Assembly: GCA_947034895.1 (NCBI GenBank)
Contig: OX344764.1
Span: 10,292,001 to 10,356,000 of the forward strand
Length of the DNA: 64,000 bases
From: Rhytidiadelphus loreus
Taxonomy: Eukaryota > Streptophyta > Bryopsida > Hypnales > Hylocomiaceae
Reading direction: 5' to 3'
Shown here piece by piece: positions 51,628-63,800 of the stretch. Under the pieces are notes generated by a model. That model did not search any database. It had not been told where the DNA came from and saw only the letters and a program-made list of their open reading frames with translations. The number at the start of each line of letters is the position of its first letter. The first letter of the stretch is position 1. The translations under genes and the position numbers were made by a program.

Positions 51628-52270
51628 CCCCGAAATGCCCGAAGCACCCAAATTTGGTATTTGCAAAACTTTGAAGTTAAATAAAACCTAACCAAATTGC
51701 TAATTATAGTAGTTTATATTCTTGAAAAGTTATTCTTGAAGTCTAGTTTTAGCATCAAAAATCTGATCTTGAAAATAAAATGATAGTGATTTTTCTATTT
51801 AAGATTTTGTGCAAGGGTACCCTTTGCAATCTTGGCTTCCCGTAGTGTTGAGAGCTCTTGGAAATGAGCCTCAAATACTCTAGATCTTGGAGAAAAAATC
51901 ACATTCAAAATTCATTTAAAAAAATATGGAGTAGATTTTGAGAAGCCATAAATTGGTTGGGGTTATACATGTTAGGCCCTTTATCCTCATATGTTTTTGG
52001 TCACCAACTTTTTAGATTTGACTTGTGAAAAGAGGATTGAAAGATTTCACATCACTTTTGCAGTTTTAACACCCTCATAGTCAAACATTATAATCTTTCA
52101 CTCCATAAGTGATATTGTTGTGTTTTCTTTTCCTATGAGATCTCTAACATGTCTAGTTTGAATTTCTACGGTTATAATTAAAAATTGATACAACTTATCA
52201 AAATGTTGGCATTTTGTTCAATTTAGAGCAAATTCCAAGAAGTTCAAAACATGCCTTGGACATTTAGGGG
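51628..52270. mobile_element. TTAA-bounded element, 643 bp
   Basis: TTAA (51624-51627) then CCCCGAAATGCC at the left; GGACATTTAGGGG then TTAA (52271-52274) at the right, giving inverted termini of about 12 bp with one change. The interior relates to 34230-34685 rather than to the 7.8 or 27.9 kb copies, so it forms a subfamily with ...AAATGTCC ends. Confidence 0.7.
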
Positions 52271-52274
52271 TTAA

Positions 52275-55200
52275 ATATATATTTTATATTACAAGTTTGT
52301 GTGCTTATGAAGTTGTGTTTGGCTATTTCCTATATGCGTATGATCATGTTATATGTCAATTGATCTTTGTATGATAATTATCACCATATTGGGAGAGTAC
52401 GGTCTTCTATGAGTTAGAAATAGTTTTGAGTCCATACATGATTGGACTATGAGAATCAAGGTATATGAGCGTTGATAATTGTGGAGAAGGTCCGAGAAGG
52501 ATAAGGGCAATTTTATTGTTGTGTGTGATACGGAGTTCGTGAAGAAATAGCCGCCGAGTGGAGGCATGTGTTGGGCAATTCGGCAATTAAAGATAAGCTG
52601 TCATTATTTAACTGATGTGTATTAATTGAGAAGTTGTAGAAATTAATGTTGTGTTGTTAAAATTTTGAAGTGAAAATTTTGAGTTTAAGGTGGAAGCACA
52701 CAAAACCGTCAACTGTATAAGCAATTCAGCATAGTTGGAGACACCTTTTCTTAAAAATGATATTTTTCAAGTATTAGCAAGTGAAAATCATGAATATTAA
52801 AAAAAAAATTAGATTTTTCAGATGTGGTATGCAATTTCTATGATTTTTCAAAGTGCCGGTTCCCTTGACCACTGTCACATAGGTGTGCCCTAAACCAAAA
52901 TCTGCAAAAATCAGTAGTAGCAAATTACAGATAAGTATGTGTCCTTTAAATGTGTCAGCGAATCAGAGGTAAGCATTTGAAGGACACATTAAGAGGCAAT
53001 CTAAGGTATAGGAATAGGTACATGGATGCTCTTGGGTGCCTTCACCTTAATTATAGTTGAGATAATTGTTGATTGAAGAAATAAATTGATATAACAAATG
53101 TACTAGCAAGTAAGGTAGATCAGCCCATTGTGGTCACATGATCCATAGTGATCATCTACCAAATGACCCCATTATGGTTTTTTCATTTTTTTCAGATTTT
53201 GGCTTCAATGCTTGTCTTACATGACATTAATGAAGTAGTTAATGACTTCATTAGGAACTTTCAATTTTTCAGCGAGAATTTGTTGTGAGAATTGGCTTTT
53301 TAGGCCTTCCATGTTACAAAAGACTTTGACTGCTTTAGGTGAGCCAAATGAGCATGATGGATTCAGATCTTGTTGGTTTTAAGGTAGTCTACAAACTCTT
53401 ATGGGCAAAAATGCATTGAACACCTCAAAAATTCATAACAAATTCATACTTTATAAAAAAAAACATAATTTCAATTACTCTCAGTGTTTCTCACACTTGT
53501 ATTACTATGGGAAACAAATTGAAAAATTTCAGTAACCACATGATGTCAAACTACTTATTCTAACCACAATGGGATGGTTTACCTTAATGGAATTGGTGGT
53601 TTGTTTACTGGCAACTTCTCAAATTTGGTAAGATAAGTTTTGTGTTAGAGTTTTGTGGGTCTATATGATGATGTAGGGATGGCCAATTTTCTGTAACAAG
53701 TCCACGTTGTCTTTCGCACTACGAAATTATTAGGGTGAAGGTGATCAGGACTGGTTAATTCGTTTCGAATGAAATTCTTATGTTTAAGGATGGCGGTGTA
53801 CTTGTTGAGTCCTGGTCTGATCAAAATTGGTTGATAGGATTCGGTTACTTGAATCTCAAATTTACAATGCTGGTAACATTGAAACTATGGCCAATCGTCT
53901 TAGTGATCAGTATAGACAAACTTAGACACGATGAACATATATACGAAGATTTGTGCAAATTGTTTGTGATTCGCCGTTAGATTTGAGATGGGCTGCTAGA
54001 ACATTGACTGTGTTAATTTTGTAAACTTGAGCTACCGAGAAATTTTGTCGAGTTTGGTGAGCCAGCTTGGCCATGATTCCTTTGCGTGCGAGTATTCACG
54101 TACTAATTGATTACGGTATCATTGTTCAGAAGAAACTCAGTCTTGAAGATTGGCCATTGATTGCAAAATCTGCAAGGAATGTAAAGACAGTAATTTGGTA
54201 AAAATTGTGGTCGTGGGAATATGTGTGTGACTGTGGAAGTTGGGAGAGTTGTTTGAATTTGAGTATGTAAGTTGGTGTGCATGGTTAATGAATCAGATAT
54301 CGTTTACTGAATTGAGTGAGATTGAGAGTAGGCGGCAAGTGATTTGGCTATGGTTTCCGGTGAGTGTGTGTCAAGGTCCAGATGATCGATTGCCTTACAA
54401 TAAAATTTTAATTGTGTGTAACAAGAGGAAATTTAATAGGTTGAAGCTAGATCACAGTGAATGTGTTTCAATTCTTAAGTTGTGAGTTGATGATGTGTAA
54501 TCAAGGAAGCACTGACGTTTGTGTAATTTTGTAACGATGTAAATCCGATGAAAATGGGCTTGCAATTGATCTGGTCTTGCGGTCCTTGTGGTTGCTGAAA
54601 AATTGAGTGTTTGGTGAAGATTGATGCGAGAAATGGTTGCTTGCGGTGTTTGTAAGGTTTGGCAAATGAACAGGAAGCCGTATCATACTCTGCACACCGA
54701 GATTATTTGCCCATATGGAATAGATTGATTTTGCATAATTGCACTAAGGTAGCAAATAGGATAGATAATTGATCGTGAAATATTTTGCCCTTAATATTAA
54801 TATAAAAAGGTGGTTGATTAATGAATAAAAGTATAAATATATATTTATATAAGTATAAATATGTAGCTAAGTCTGCATTAAGCATACCCCTTATGATTTG
54901 CCCAACTAAGATTATTTGCTAGATTATTGCCTAGCCTAAATAGGGACTAGGCAAGACCGGAATTGCAACATGGTGTCTGCATTCATTGGTAATGGATGAT
55001 TGAGAGAGAGAGAGTGAAATTGGGAATAATGTATGAATTGTCCAATATTATGTTTTAGAAACCATTCCTATTTGAAAAGTGACCATAGACACCTGAACGA
55101 TAGACTCATTTAGCCTTTTCTCAAAGAATCCCTACATGTGTGTCCTAGTTTTTTTTTGTCTTAGCCTAGGCAAAATCTTACTCATAGTCTCATACCATAG

Positions 55201-55646
55201 ATATTATGAGTCTACCAACTCGAAAACTTAGCTCTATGTCATGCATTACATTGACTAGTATCAACGTTTTTGCCGTCATTTATTGGGGTGTTGTTCAGGC
55301 GTTAAAACTGTCGCATCTACTGTCAACGAGGTGGCAATGCCGGTAGGTGACATAGCGGCGGGGGTGCTAGTTTGTGAGCCTAAAAGCGTGAGCCTGGGAG
55401 CCTGGGAGCGTATGAGCCTTCAGTTTTGGATTTTTCTATTTGTGATTTTTTGAAATAGGACCTATTACCGTGGTTTAGAGCCTGTGCAATCTAGAGTTTA
55501 GGCTCATTTATATTTCAAGGAGATCAGAAATTTTGTATAACAGAAAACGGTAAAGAATATCATATATGAAACGAATAGAACATACCAAAGCCTCGAAAGA
55601 CATCAAAACTGCAAAGAAGGAGGGTAAACAAAATTCAAAGAGTAGA
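52275..55646. other. Intergenic DNA with dispersed repeat; MTase-like gene 3' flank
   Basis: The repeat partner of 6.6-7.0 kb lies at 53200-53610. From 53.76 to 54.7 kb composition is less AT-rich and broken open frames occur, possibly a decayed gene or element that I cannot identify. 55376-55420 repeats 'gagcctgg' units. The last few hundred nt may be the 3' UTR of the gene ending at 55647. Confidence 0.45.
53200..53610. repeat. Dispersed repeat (partner at 6.6-7.0 kb)
   Basis: Diverged colinear similarity with 6570-7020 in the same orientation; the best block is around 'tagtctacaaactctt' (53385-53400). No coding potential remains. Confidence 0.45.
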
Positions 55647-58600
55647 TTAGTGGCCACTACTACTAGAAGATTTGGAACTAGAGCTATCATCAGAATCGGA
55701 TGTCTCACCGTCTGATTCTCTAGCCATATCATCTACAAATATTAGAACACGTGGATCTACATTAGGGCCCTTCACAAAAGGTTTAGGATCATGGATAACA
55801 AGCTGCGAGGCTATTGCCTCAGCATACACTGGCAACTCAAAAGACTTCGGTGGACTAGGGAAGAATGCTGGGTCTTCAAAGAACGGTCGATGGGTGGAAA
55901 TCTTCACTTTTTTTGCTTGCCTACACACTCAAATGAGACCACACATAAGAAAAACGTACAAAGTGAAAAAAATGAAGGTCAAAATTCAGAAGCCCAGTGA
56001 TAAACTTACTTACTGAATTTTGAGGTCTTCACAATTTGGCGGATGGGCACCTCTTCATCATCGAGACTTGGTGGAGGGGCTTTAGATTGAACAGGTACTG
56101 TCTCAACAGTCGGTGTGGTGCCAATGAATGGAGCGAGAAGGGCATTGAAAATGGCCTTATCTGCTTCCAATGCCACGATATGACGACGAGTAGCCCGGCA
56201 TGCATAGACGGTTGCACCTGTACATACAGAGATATGATTTAGTAGTGGAGCAACAGAATGCAAAATATTTTAACAGTTCAATGCTAAAACAATGAGTGTT
56301 GCCTGAGGGTGACCAAAAATTAGCATCAATACTAATGACAAAGGAGAGAAATGGATCATACAAAAAAACAAGGTATGATTGGTCAAATGGTGAAGGATAA
56401 CAAACCGGTAGATGCTGTGCAATCCAAAACGATGTCACCAGGTGAGGTAGTTGCCTGAACAAGCATTTTTATTGTGGAAATTGCCTTCTCCCGAGGACCC
56501 CGCCAAGGTGAGTTCCCATTCATGGCCACGTCATTGATACCACTGGAATTTTGCAACATGTCATCCCGAGCCAAGTTCACGCCAGCTTCAACATGTTCCT
56601 CGGGACGGCTCTGGAAAGAAAACCTACTCTTATACGGACCATCTAAAACTTTGACGTATAGAGAAGCCATGAAGCGCATAGTCTGCATGGGAAATCATTG
56701 AAAACGATTAGTACGTTAAAGCAGAGTACAGTATATGTTAAGGCACATGCAAGCTGTGAGGTAAGGGGAATTACCGTGGTAGAATGGTCCGAGGCACACG
56801 TCAGATGGAGCCAATTCATGCCGTGCCATTCTTTCTGCAGTTTGAAACCGAATGACTTGCAATTTCCTAGCAAGTGGCTTTTGATATTGCGGCAAAATGG
56901 GTAGATGACAAGAAGAGCCCCAGCATCATGAAGGTAGCTCTCTGCAAAGTCAAAGATATCTCGGAGTCCGTCCTCTGAGAACTGATTCCATTGGGGGATA
57001 GAGTTCGGAGGATCAGAGACTGTCGGGACCGGTAAACCCTCCGGGACATCCACCACAATCAAGTCTACCGCAGCCTGCCCAGTTACAACGCCATTGAAAA
57101 ATCTCTCCTTGTCCTTGGCGTGCTGCATTCAAAAGATAAATCAGTAAAGAATACAAGTGATAGCGGATTAAAAGAAACTAAAAGGAACCTAGGAATAGGT
57201 GGATACATCGAAGCGCAATTGGATTGAATCAATATAGACAGAAACAAGATAGTAGTTACCTTTTCTAGCATAGAAACGATGTTAGTGAACGCGTCAGGTA
57301 CAGGCCCTGCATCCGATGCAATAAGACTAGAAATGGACTCATTAAGAATGCATTGATCCACACTAGGGAGTGCATCCAAGTCATAAACTTGCGGTGGAAG
57401 TCCATGCTTCAATTTCTCTTGCGTCAGAGAAGAACTTGACGAGGTGTCCTTCATGGCCACATCACTTGTTGCTTGCTCTGGAGCGGCATCCTCAACTTTC
57501 CTCTTCTTCCCCTTGCCTTTCTTTTCCTCTTTGGCCTTTTCAGCTTTGGCCTTTTCATCTTCTCTGGCTTTCCTCTTTGCTTCGTTCTCTTCATTCTTCT
57601 TCTTCGTGGATTCCCATTTCTCCTCCTTCATCTTGTCAGATCTCTCTCTCCTCTTCAAGGCCTTCTCGTCTAAGCCACCAACTTCGTCATTCTCGATCAC
57701 AACAACGGGGCTGTCTTTGATAGATTGAAACAGAGCCAACTCTTGAGGAGGGGTGAAGGCGCCATTGCAATCCAGATACCATGCTCCAGATTGCAAGTAG
57801 GTAGTAGGCCAATTCTTCTCCTGAGATGGAGAGAACATGCAGTCAGGTGACCTAAGTTCAAGCCACGTGGCTAGAAAAGGTGGTAAGGCGGCCTTATCGA
57901 TGGCCTTCTTTGCAAAAAGCTCATATTTGAAATACCTGACAAAACAACAATGAATACTCATTAATCAATAAGATATCTATATAAACCTATACACAAAAAA
58001 AATAAAAATAAATGAAGACATCATATTACCTGTATATGACTCTCTTCACAACAGCAGAGGACCCCTTGAAATCCTTGAACTCCTGAGATTTCTTGAATCC
58101 TTCGGGTCCCTTGAACGCTCCAGTATAGGCATGGTCCCATATCCTCATCCGCCAACTCTCTAGATAATCCACAAGAGATTCTGGCTCTACTGCTACCCCC
58201 GGGGAGGACACTCCCTATGTTTTAGCAACCTACGTGCGGCGGAAAAAGTAAAACAAGTAATACACCTTAAAATTTAATTTCTTTTTCAAAAAAAAAATTA
58301 TGGATAGATTTTACTACTTTAGAAGTTTATGTTTTGAATTATTGGTATTTTTTTGTGCTAATAGTAATTAGTTATAAATTTTTGAAGAAAAAAGATACAC
58401 TGTAAAGCTGAAAATAACTTTCACACCTCTATATTATATAAGAAAAAAAATTTGAAAAATGAAAAAAAAATTATATAGAATAGCTTTCTATTGAAAGTTT
58501 ATTTTGGTTGAATATTGATGCAATAGTCATCTTCATGTGAGCTCTATAAATATTTTAGTTGGAGAACATGCCATTTTAGTTCATTTTTCAACCCTTTCTA

Positions 58601-60835
58601 GACAATATATCTTATGTTATTTGGAATTGAATTTTTTGTCAATAGAAACCTTTAGTCATTGTTAAACAAAGCTCAAAATTTTAGAATGAAATTATAGTTT
58701 ATTCAAGGTGAATTACATGTTTTACTTTTTCCACCGCCACACGTGGGTACCCCAAATGTAGTGAGAGTGTCCTCCCCTAGCTGCCACCTCTGCATTCAAT
58801 GTAATATTGTTTGCCCGAATGATAGACTCATACATCTCCACGGCCGCATCTTCAATCTATGGAATGACAATTACATGATTAAACAACGAGGAAACCATAT
58901 CCGATTCCCACTCTACCGAATAGATGACTAGAATTGATTTAGAACTAGATCGAAAAAGACACTCAAGCAAAGCAGAACTAACCGAGGTAATGATGTTTGC
59001 CTTGAATGGTAGACTTGAATACAAATGTGATTGCAGAAGAAACATACCCCGGCATACCAGCAGGCCTTGGAGAGGAAAGAGTTGATCTTATCATCGTTAG
59101 CTGGTCGAGGGGGGAATCTTCGAGCCTCTCGTGTTGGAGCAGAAGAATTCATCCATTTAAGCCACTTCACTTTGTGATGGGCACTGGCATTAGCGGTGGC
59201 AATCAGTTGAAGCTTGTCTAAGGTCAGCTCCTGGACTGCATACATGCTCCAGTGCCTCTCAATCTGAAAAATAGACTAGAAATTAATTATCATTGAGGAC
59301 ATTGATAGAGCCATTGAAAAAATGACACTGTTGTAAAATCACTAGAATAACTAACTCTCAGAGGCACTTGAATTCAATCCTAGGACAGGAGGCAGTCACC
59401 AAAATCATCTGGAACTAGAGAATGTGATCATACCTCTTCGAGCCATGCATCACCTAATGCCGGGTTTGCCACGGAAACAATTTTAGAAAGTTTCTTATAG
59501 AGCTTGTCTGTGGCGTCCTTGGTAGCAGTCCTCATTGCTGTTGCAACCCCCAAATCAGTCTTATCTTCTTCAATAGTATCCTCGTGATACTTTCGAACAG
59601 TTGCATTTGCAGCCGCCGCTATGTCTTGCTGAAAAATCAAGAGAAATTTGTTAAATTGATATGATATGACAGAATGTTATTGATGAATCCCAAAATTTAG
59701 AAAACTGAGAAGATGGATCATAATACATTGTGCAAACAAGTTACAACGCACCTGAAATATGAAGCCGGTGAAGACCTCCAAAGGCATAGAGTACCACGTT
59801 TTTCGAGCATTCAACTGGCAGAACTTGACATCCTCTGCACTTAGAAGTTCCTTGAATTTCTCAAGGGGCATGGACCCGTACTTGCGAACACGATAGAGTG
59901 TATGCACAAGGTTCGTTTTCACATGGGAATTTTCAGTGTGTCTGAGTGAAATATAAAGGACATGAAATTAGTACACATGAAGTATACTAGAAAACATCAA
60001 AGAACGGAATGAGAAGAAAATAAATGAATTTGAATGGGATTCAGAGTCTCACTTATTAATGTCGTGCATGACCTGCATGGCTGCACCCACACGTCCCTTG
60101 GTTTCCAACAAAATTGTGTCCACAGAAATGTGCCATACGGGATCAGTACTATGAAGTCGATTAATATGACTCATCCAAGCGATGCGCCTGTGGTTTCCGT
60201 CGCATAAAAACAATTTAGCATCCACCAAATGCTTCAGCTCCAAATGATTGTTCAGCTCTGCATTGAAGTCATCATTGACCTTGTTCCAAATGGGTCCCCA
60301 CTCCGACTTCTCTGCATCAGTGAAAAACCCGGACTCTCCTTGCTCATCTGACAGTGAAGCATAAAAGACTCGAGCTCCCTCGTCATAGCCATGAATGAAC
60401 TCCTGCTCAAGTTTGATTAGATCGCAGCTCAAAGTAGGTCTCACCATGGGCATGGGTACCAGACAGCATAGGGGGACCTTTCGACGAGTGAGACCATGAG
60501 GTAGGATCCGCAAACTAGTAATGGTTGCCACATAGTCCATCTTCTGAGTTCTTCGAATGGCATCCTCTCCGCCCAATAGTGGACCTCCCACCACTCCATC
60601 ATCACTGGGCATAACTTCGACAGCAATCTCCAAATCAACACTTAATGGAAGCTCCACCTCAGTCACCAATGCGGAGATGACCGGCTGCAAAGGAGGATGC
60701 ATTGTAGCTCCCAACAAAGACCCCTAAACAAATAACGAGAAAAAATCATTAGAAACAGAAATAGTAATGCGGACGTGTGGATTGCATCAAGGAAAAACAA
60801 TAATCGAACGATCCAACCTGTGCCTGTGCGTCCAT
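55647..60835 (-). CDS. ParB-like domain fused to an amino-methyltransferase-like domain (uncharacterised)
   Basis: Not a family I can name. Twelve exons join by GT-AG in one frame: 60835-60818, 60723-60053, 59941-59752, 59628-59434, 59263-59048, 58856-58788, 58214-58030, 57935-57260, 57122-56775, 56682-56406, 56217-56010 and 55920-55647; 1108 residues. Residues 181-189 (DGNHRRIAW) match the ParB/Srx-type DGxHR motif. Middle: helical, then a Lys/Glu-rich stretch (605-664) with KKRKVED, a strong nuclear signal. C-terminal half: DLIVVDVPEG (760-769) where beta-class N4/N6 methyltransferases have DPPY, then REKAISTIKMLV (920-931) and VLDCTASTG (941-949), ALEAD (964-968), aligning with motifs X, I and II (usually LDPFxGSG). 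Key residues differ, so catalysis is doubtful. A Ser/Asp tail ends the protein. Exon 1 (MDAQAQ) is the weakest call; an ATG at 60702 is an alternative. Function is inference. Confidence 0.75.
58201..58777. mobile_element. MITE forming an intron of the ParB/MTase-like gene
   Basis: The ends are inverted: GGGGAGGACACTC at 58201-58213 and GAGTGTCCTCCCC at 58765-58777; similarity extends inward about 60 bp (GGAAAAAGTAAAAC in both arms). The interior is AT-rich and matches 5.1-5.5 kb. Reading through it would hit a stop, but a GT at 58787 and an AG at 58215 remove it in phase 0. No clean target duplication is visible; an imperfect 'gtggcagct'/'gtagcagta' pair in the flanking codons may be one. Confidence 0.8.
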
Positions 60836-63800
60836 ATCGGTGGCGAGAGGGCCGTCCTCCCTCCCCTCACGCTGGACTGGATACCGAAAAGTTCAAAGGG
60901 GGAGCGGCCTGGCCACCCCACCTGAGTAGTCTCGGTGGCGAGATGGCCCTCGTGCCTCCCCTCGCGGTGCACTAGATACCAGAAAAAAAATGAATGGGGA
61001 GTAGCTTGCCCGACCGTACCTAAGCAGTCTCGGTGGCGAGATGGCCCTCGTGCCTCCCCAAACGCTGGTCCCTCATCAAAAAAAATGAACGGGGAGCAGC
61101 TTGCCCGACCTCACCTCAGCAGTCTCGGTGGCGAGATGGCCCTCGTGCCTCCCCACCCGGTAGACTGGATACTCAAAAAAAATGAACGGGGAGCAGCGAG
61201 CCCAACCTCACCTGAGCAGTCTCGGTGGCGACATGGCCCTCGTGCTTCCCCAAACGCTGGACTGGATACTCAAAAAAAATGAACGGGGAGCAGCTTGCCC
61301 GACCTCACCTGAGCAATCTCGGTGGCGAGATGGCCCTCGTGCCTCCCCACCCAGTGGACTGGAAACTCAAAAAAAATGAACGGAGAGCAGCTTGCCCGAC
61401 CTCACATGAGCAGTCTCGGTGGCGAGATGGCCCTCGTGCCTCCCCAAACGTTGGACCCTCATCAAAAAAAATGAACGAGGAGCAGCGCGCCCTACCTTAC
61501 CTGAGCAGCCTCGGTGGCGAGATGGCCCTCGCGCCTCCACAAACGCTGGTCCCTCATAAAAAAAAATGAACGGGGAGCAGCTTGCCCGACCTCACCTCAG
61601 CAGTCTCGGTGGCGAGATGGCCCTCGTGCCTTCCCAAACGCTGGACCCTCATAAAAAAAAATGAACGGGGAGCAGCGAGCCCTACCTTACCTGAGCAATC
61701 TCGGTGGCGAGATGGCCCTCGTGCCTCCCCAAACGGTGGACTGGATACTCAAGAAAAATGAACGGGGAGCAGCTTGCCCGACCTCACCTAAGTAGTCTCG
61801 GTGGCGACATGGCCCTCGTGCTTCCCCAAACGCTGGACTGGATACTCAAAAAAAATGAACGGGGAGCAGCTTGCCCGACCTCACCTGAGCAATCTCGGTG
61901 GCGAGATGGCCCTCGTGCCTCCCCACCCAGTGGACTGGAACCTCAAAAAAAATGAACGGAGAGCAGCTTGCCCGACCTCACCTGAGCAGTCTCGGTGGCG
62001 AGATGGCCCTCGTGCCTTCCCAAACGTTGGACCCTCATCAAAAAAAATGAACGGGGAGCAGCGCGCCCTACCTTACCTGAGCAGTCTCCGTGGCGACATG
62101 GCCCTCGTGCCTCCACAAACGCTGGTCCCTTATCAAAAAAAATGAACGGGGAGCAGCGAGCTCTACCTTACCTGAGCAGTCTCGGTGGCGAGATGGCCCT
62201 CGTGCCTCCCCAAACGGTGGACTGGATACTCAAAAAAATTGAACGGGGAGCAGCTTGCCCGACCTCACCTGAGCAGTCCCGGTGGCGAGATGGCCCTCGT
62301 GCCTCCACAAACGCTGGACCCTCATCAAAAAAAATGAACGGGGAGCAGCGAGCCCTACCTTACCTCAGCAGTCTCGGTGGCGAGATGGCCCTCGTGCCTC
62401 CCCACCCAGTGGACTGGATACTAAAAAAAAATGAACGGGGAGTAGCTTGCCCGACCTCACATGAGCAGTCTCGGTGGCGAGATGGCCCTCGTGCCTCCCC
62501 ACCCGGTTGACTGGATATTAAAAAAAAATGAACGGGAAGCAGCTTGCCCAACCTCACATGAGTAGTCTCGGTGGTGAGATGGCCCTTGTGCCTCCACAAA
62601 CGCTGGACCCTCATCAAAAAAATTGAACGGGGAGCAGCGAGCTCTACCTTACCTGAGCAGTCTCGGTGGCGAGATGGCCCTCGTGCCTCCCCAAACGGTG
62701 GACTGGATACTCAAGAAAAATGAACGGGGAGCAGCTTGCCCGACCTCACCTAAGCAATCTCGGTGGCGACATGGCCCTCGTGCCTCCCCAAACGCTGGAC
62801 CCTCATCTAAAAAAATGAACGGGGAGTAGCTTGCCTGACCTCACCTGAGCAGTCTCGGTGGCGAAATGGCCCTCGTGCCTCCCCACCAGGTTGACTGTAT
62901 ATTCAAAAAAAATGAACGGGGAGCAGCTTGCCCGACCTCACATGAGCAGTGTCGGTGGCGAGATGGCCCTCGTGCCTCCCCAAACGCTGGACCCTCATCA
63001 AAAAAAATGAACGGGGAGCAGCGAGCCCTACCTTACCTCAGAAGTCTCGGTGGCGAGATGGCCCTCGTGCCTCCCCAAACGGTGGACTGGATACTCAAGA
63101 AAAATGAACGGGGAGCAGCTTGCCCGACCTCACCTAAGCAATCTCGGTGGCGAGATGGCCCTCGTGCCTCCACAAACGCTGGACCCTCATCAAAAAAAAT
63201 GAACGGGGAGCAGCGAGCCCTACCTTACCTGAGTAGTCTCGGTGGCGACATGGCCCTCGTGCTTCCCCAAACGCTGGACTGGACACTCAAAAAAAATGAA
63301 CGGGGAGCAGCTTGCCCGACCTCACCTAAGCAATCTCGGTGGCGAGATGGCCCTCGTGCCTCCCCACCCAGTGGACTGGATACTCAAAAAAAATGAACGG
63401 AGAGCAGCTTGCCCGACCTCACCTGAGCAGTCTCGGTGGCGAGATGGCCCTCGTGCCTCCCGAAACGTTGGACCCTCATCAAAAAAAATGAACGGGGAGC
63501 AGCGAGCCCTACCTTACCTGAGCAGTCTCGGTGGCGAGATGGCCCTCGTGCCTCCCCAAACGCTGGACCCTCATCAAAAAAAATGAACGGGGAGCAGCGA
63601 GCCCTCCCTTACCTCAGCAGTCTCGGTGGCGAGATGGCCCTCGTGCCTCCCCACCCGGTGGACTGGATACTCAAGAAAAATGAACGGAGAGCAGCTTGCC
63701 CAACCTCACATGAGCAGTCTCGGTGGCGACATGGCCCTCGTGCCTCCCCAAACGCTGGACCCTCATCTAAAAACATGAACGGGGAGCAGCTTGCCCGACC

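Noticed and set aside
53780..54485. Open frames of 66 and 81 codons as exons of one gene
   Set aside because: I could not join them by plausible splice sites and do not recognise the peptides; may be a decayed gene.
57370..57728. Plus-strand Leu/Ser/Phe-rich frames
   Set aside because: Antisense to the Lys/Glu-rich linker of the ParB/MTase-like gene.
61000..63600. Plus-strand open frames of 65-176 codons with a 32-residue repeat (MNGEQLARPHLSSLGG type)
   Set aside because: Unit lengths of 95 and 97 bp rotate the frame, so the same peptide appears in all three frames in short stretches; this is expected of a GC-rich tandem repeat without stops and not a repeat protein.
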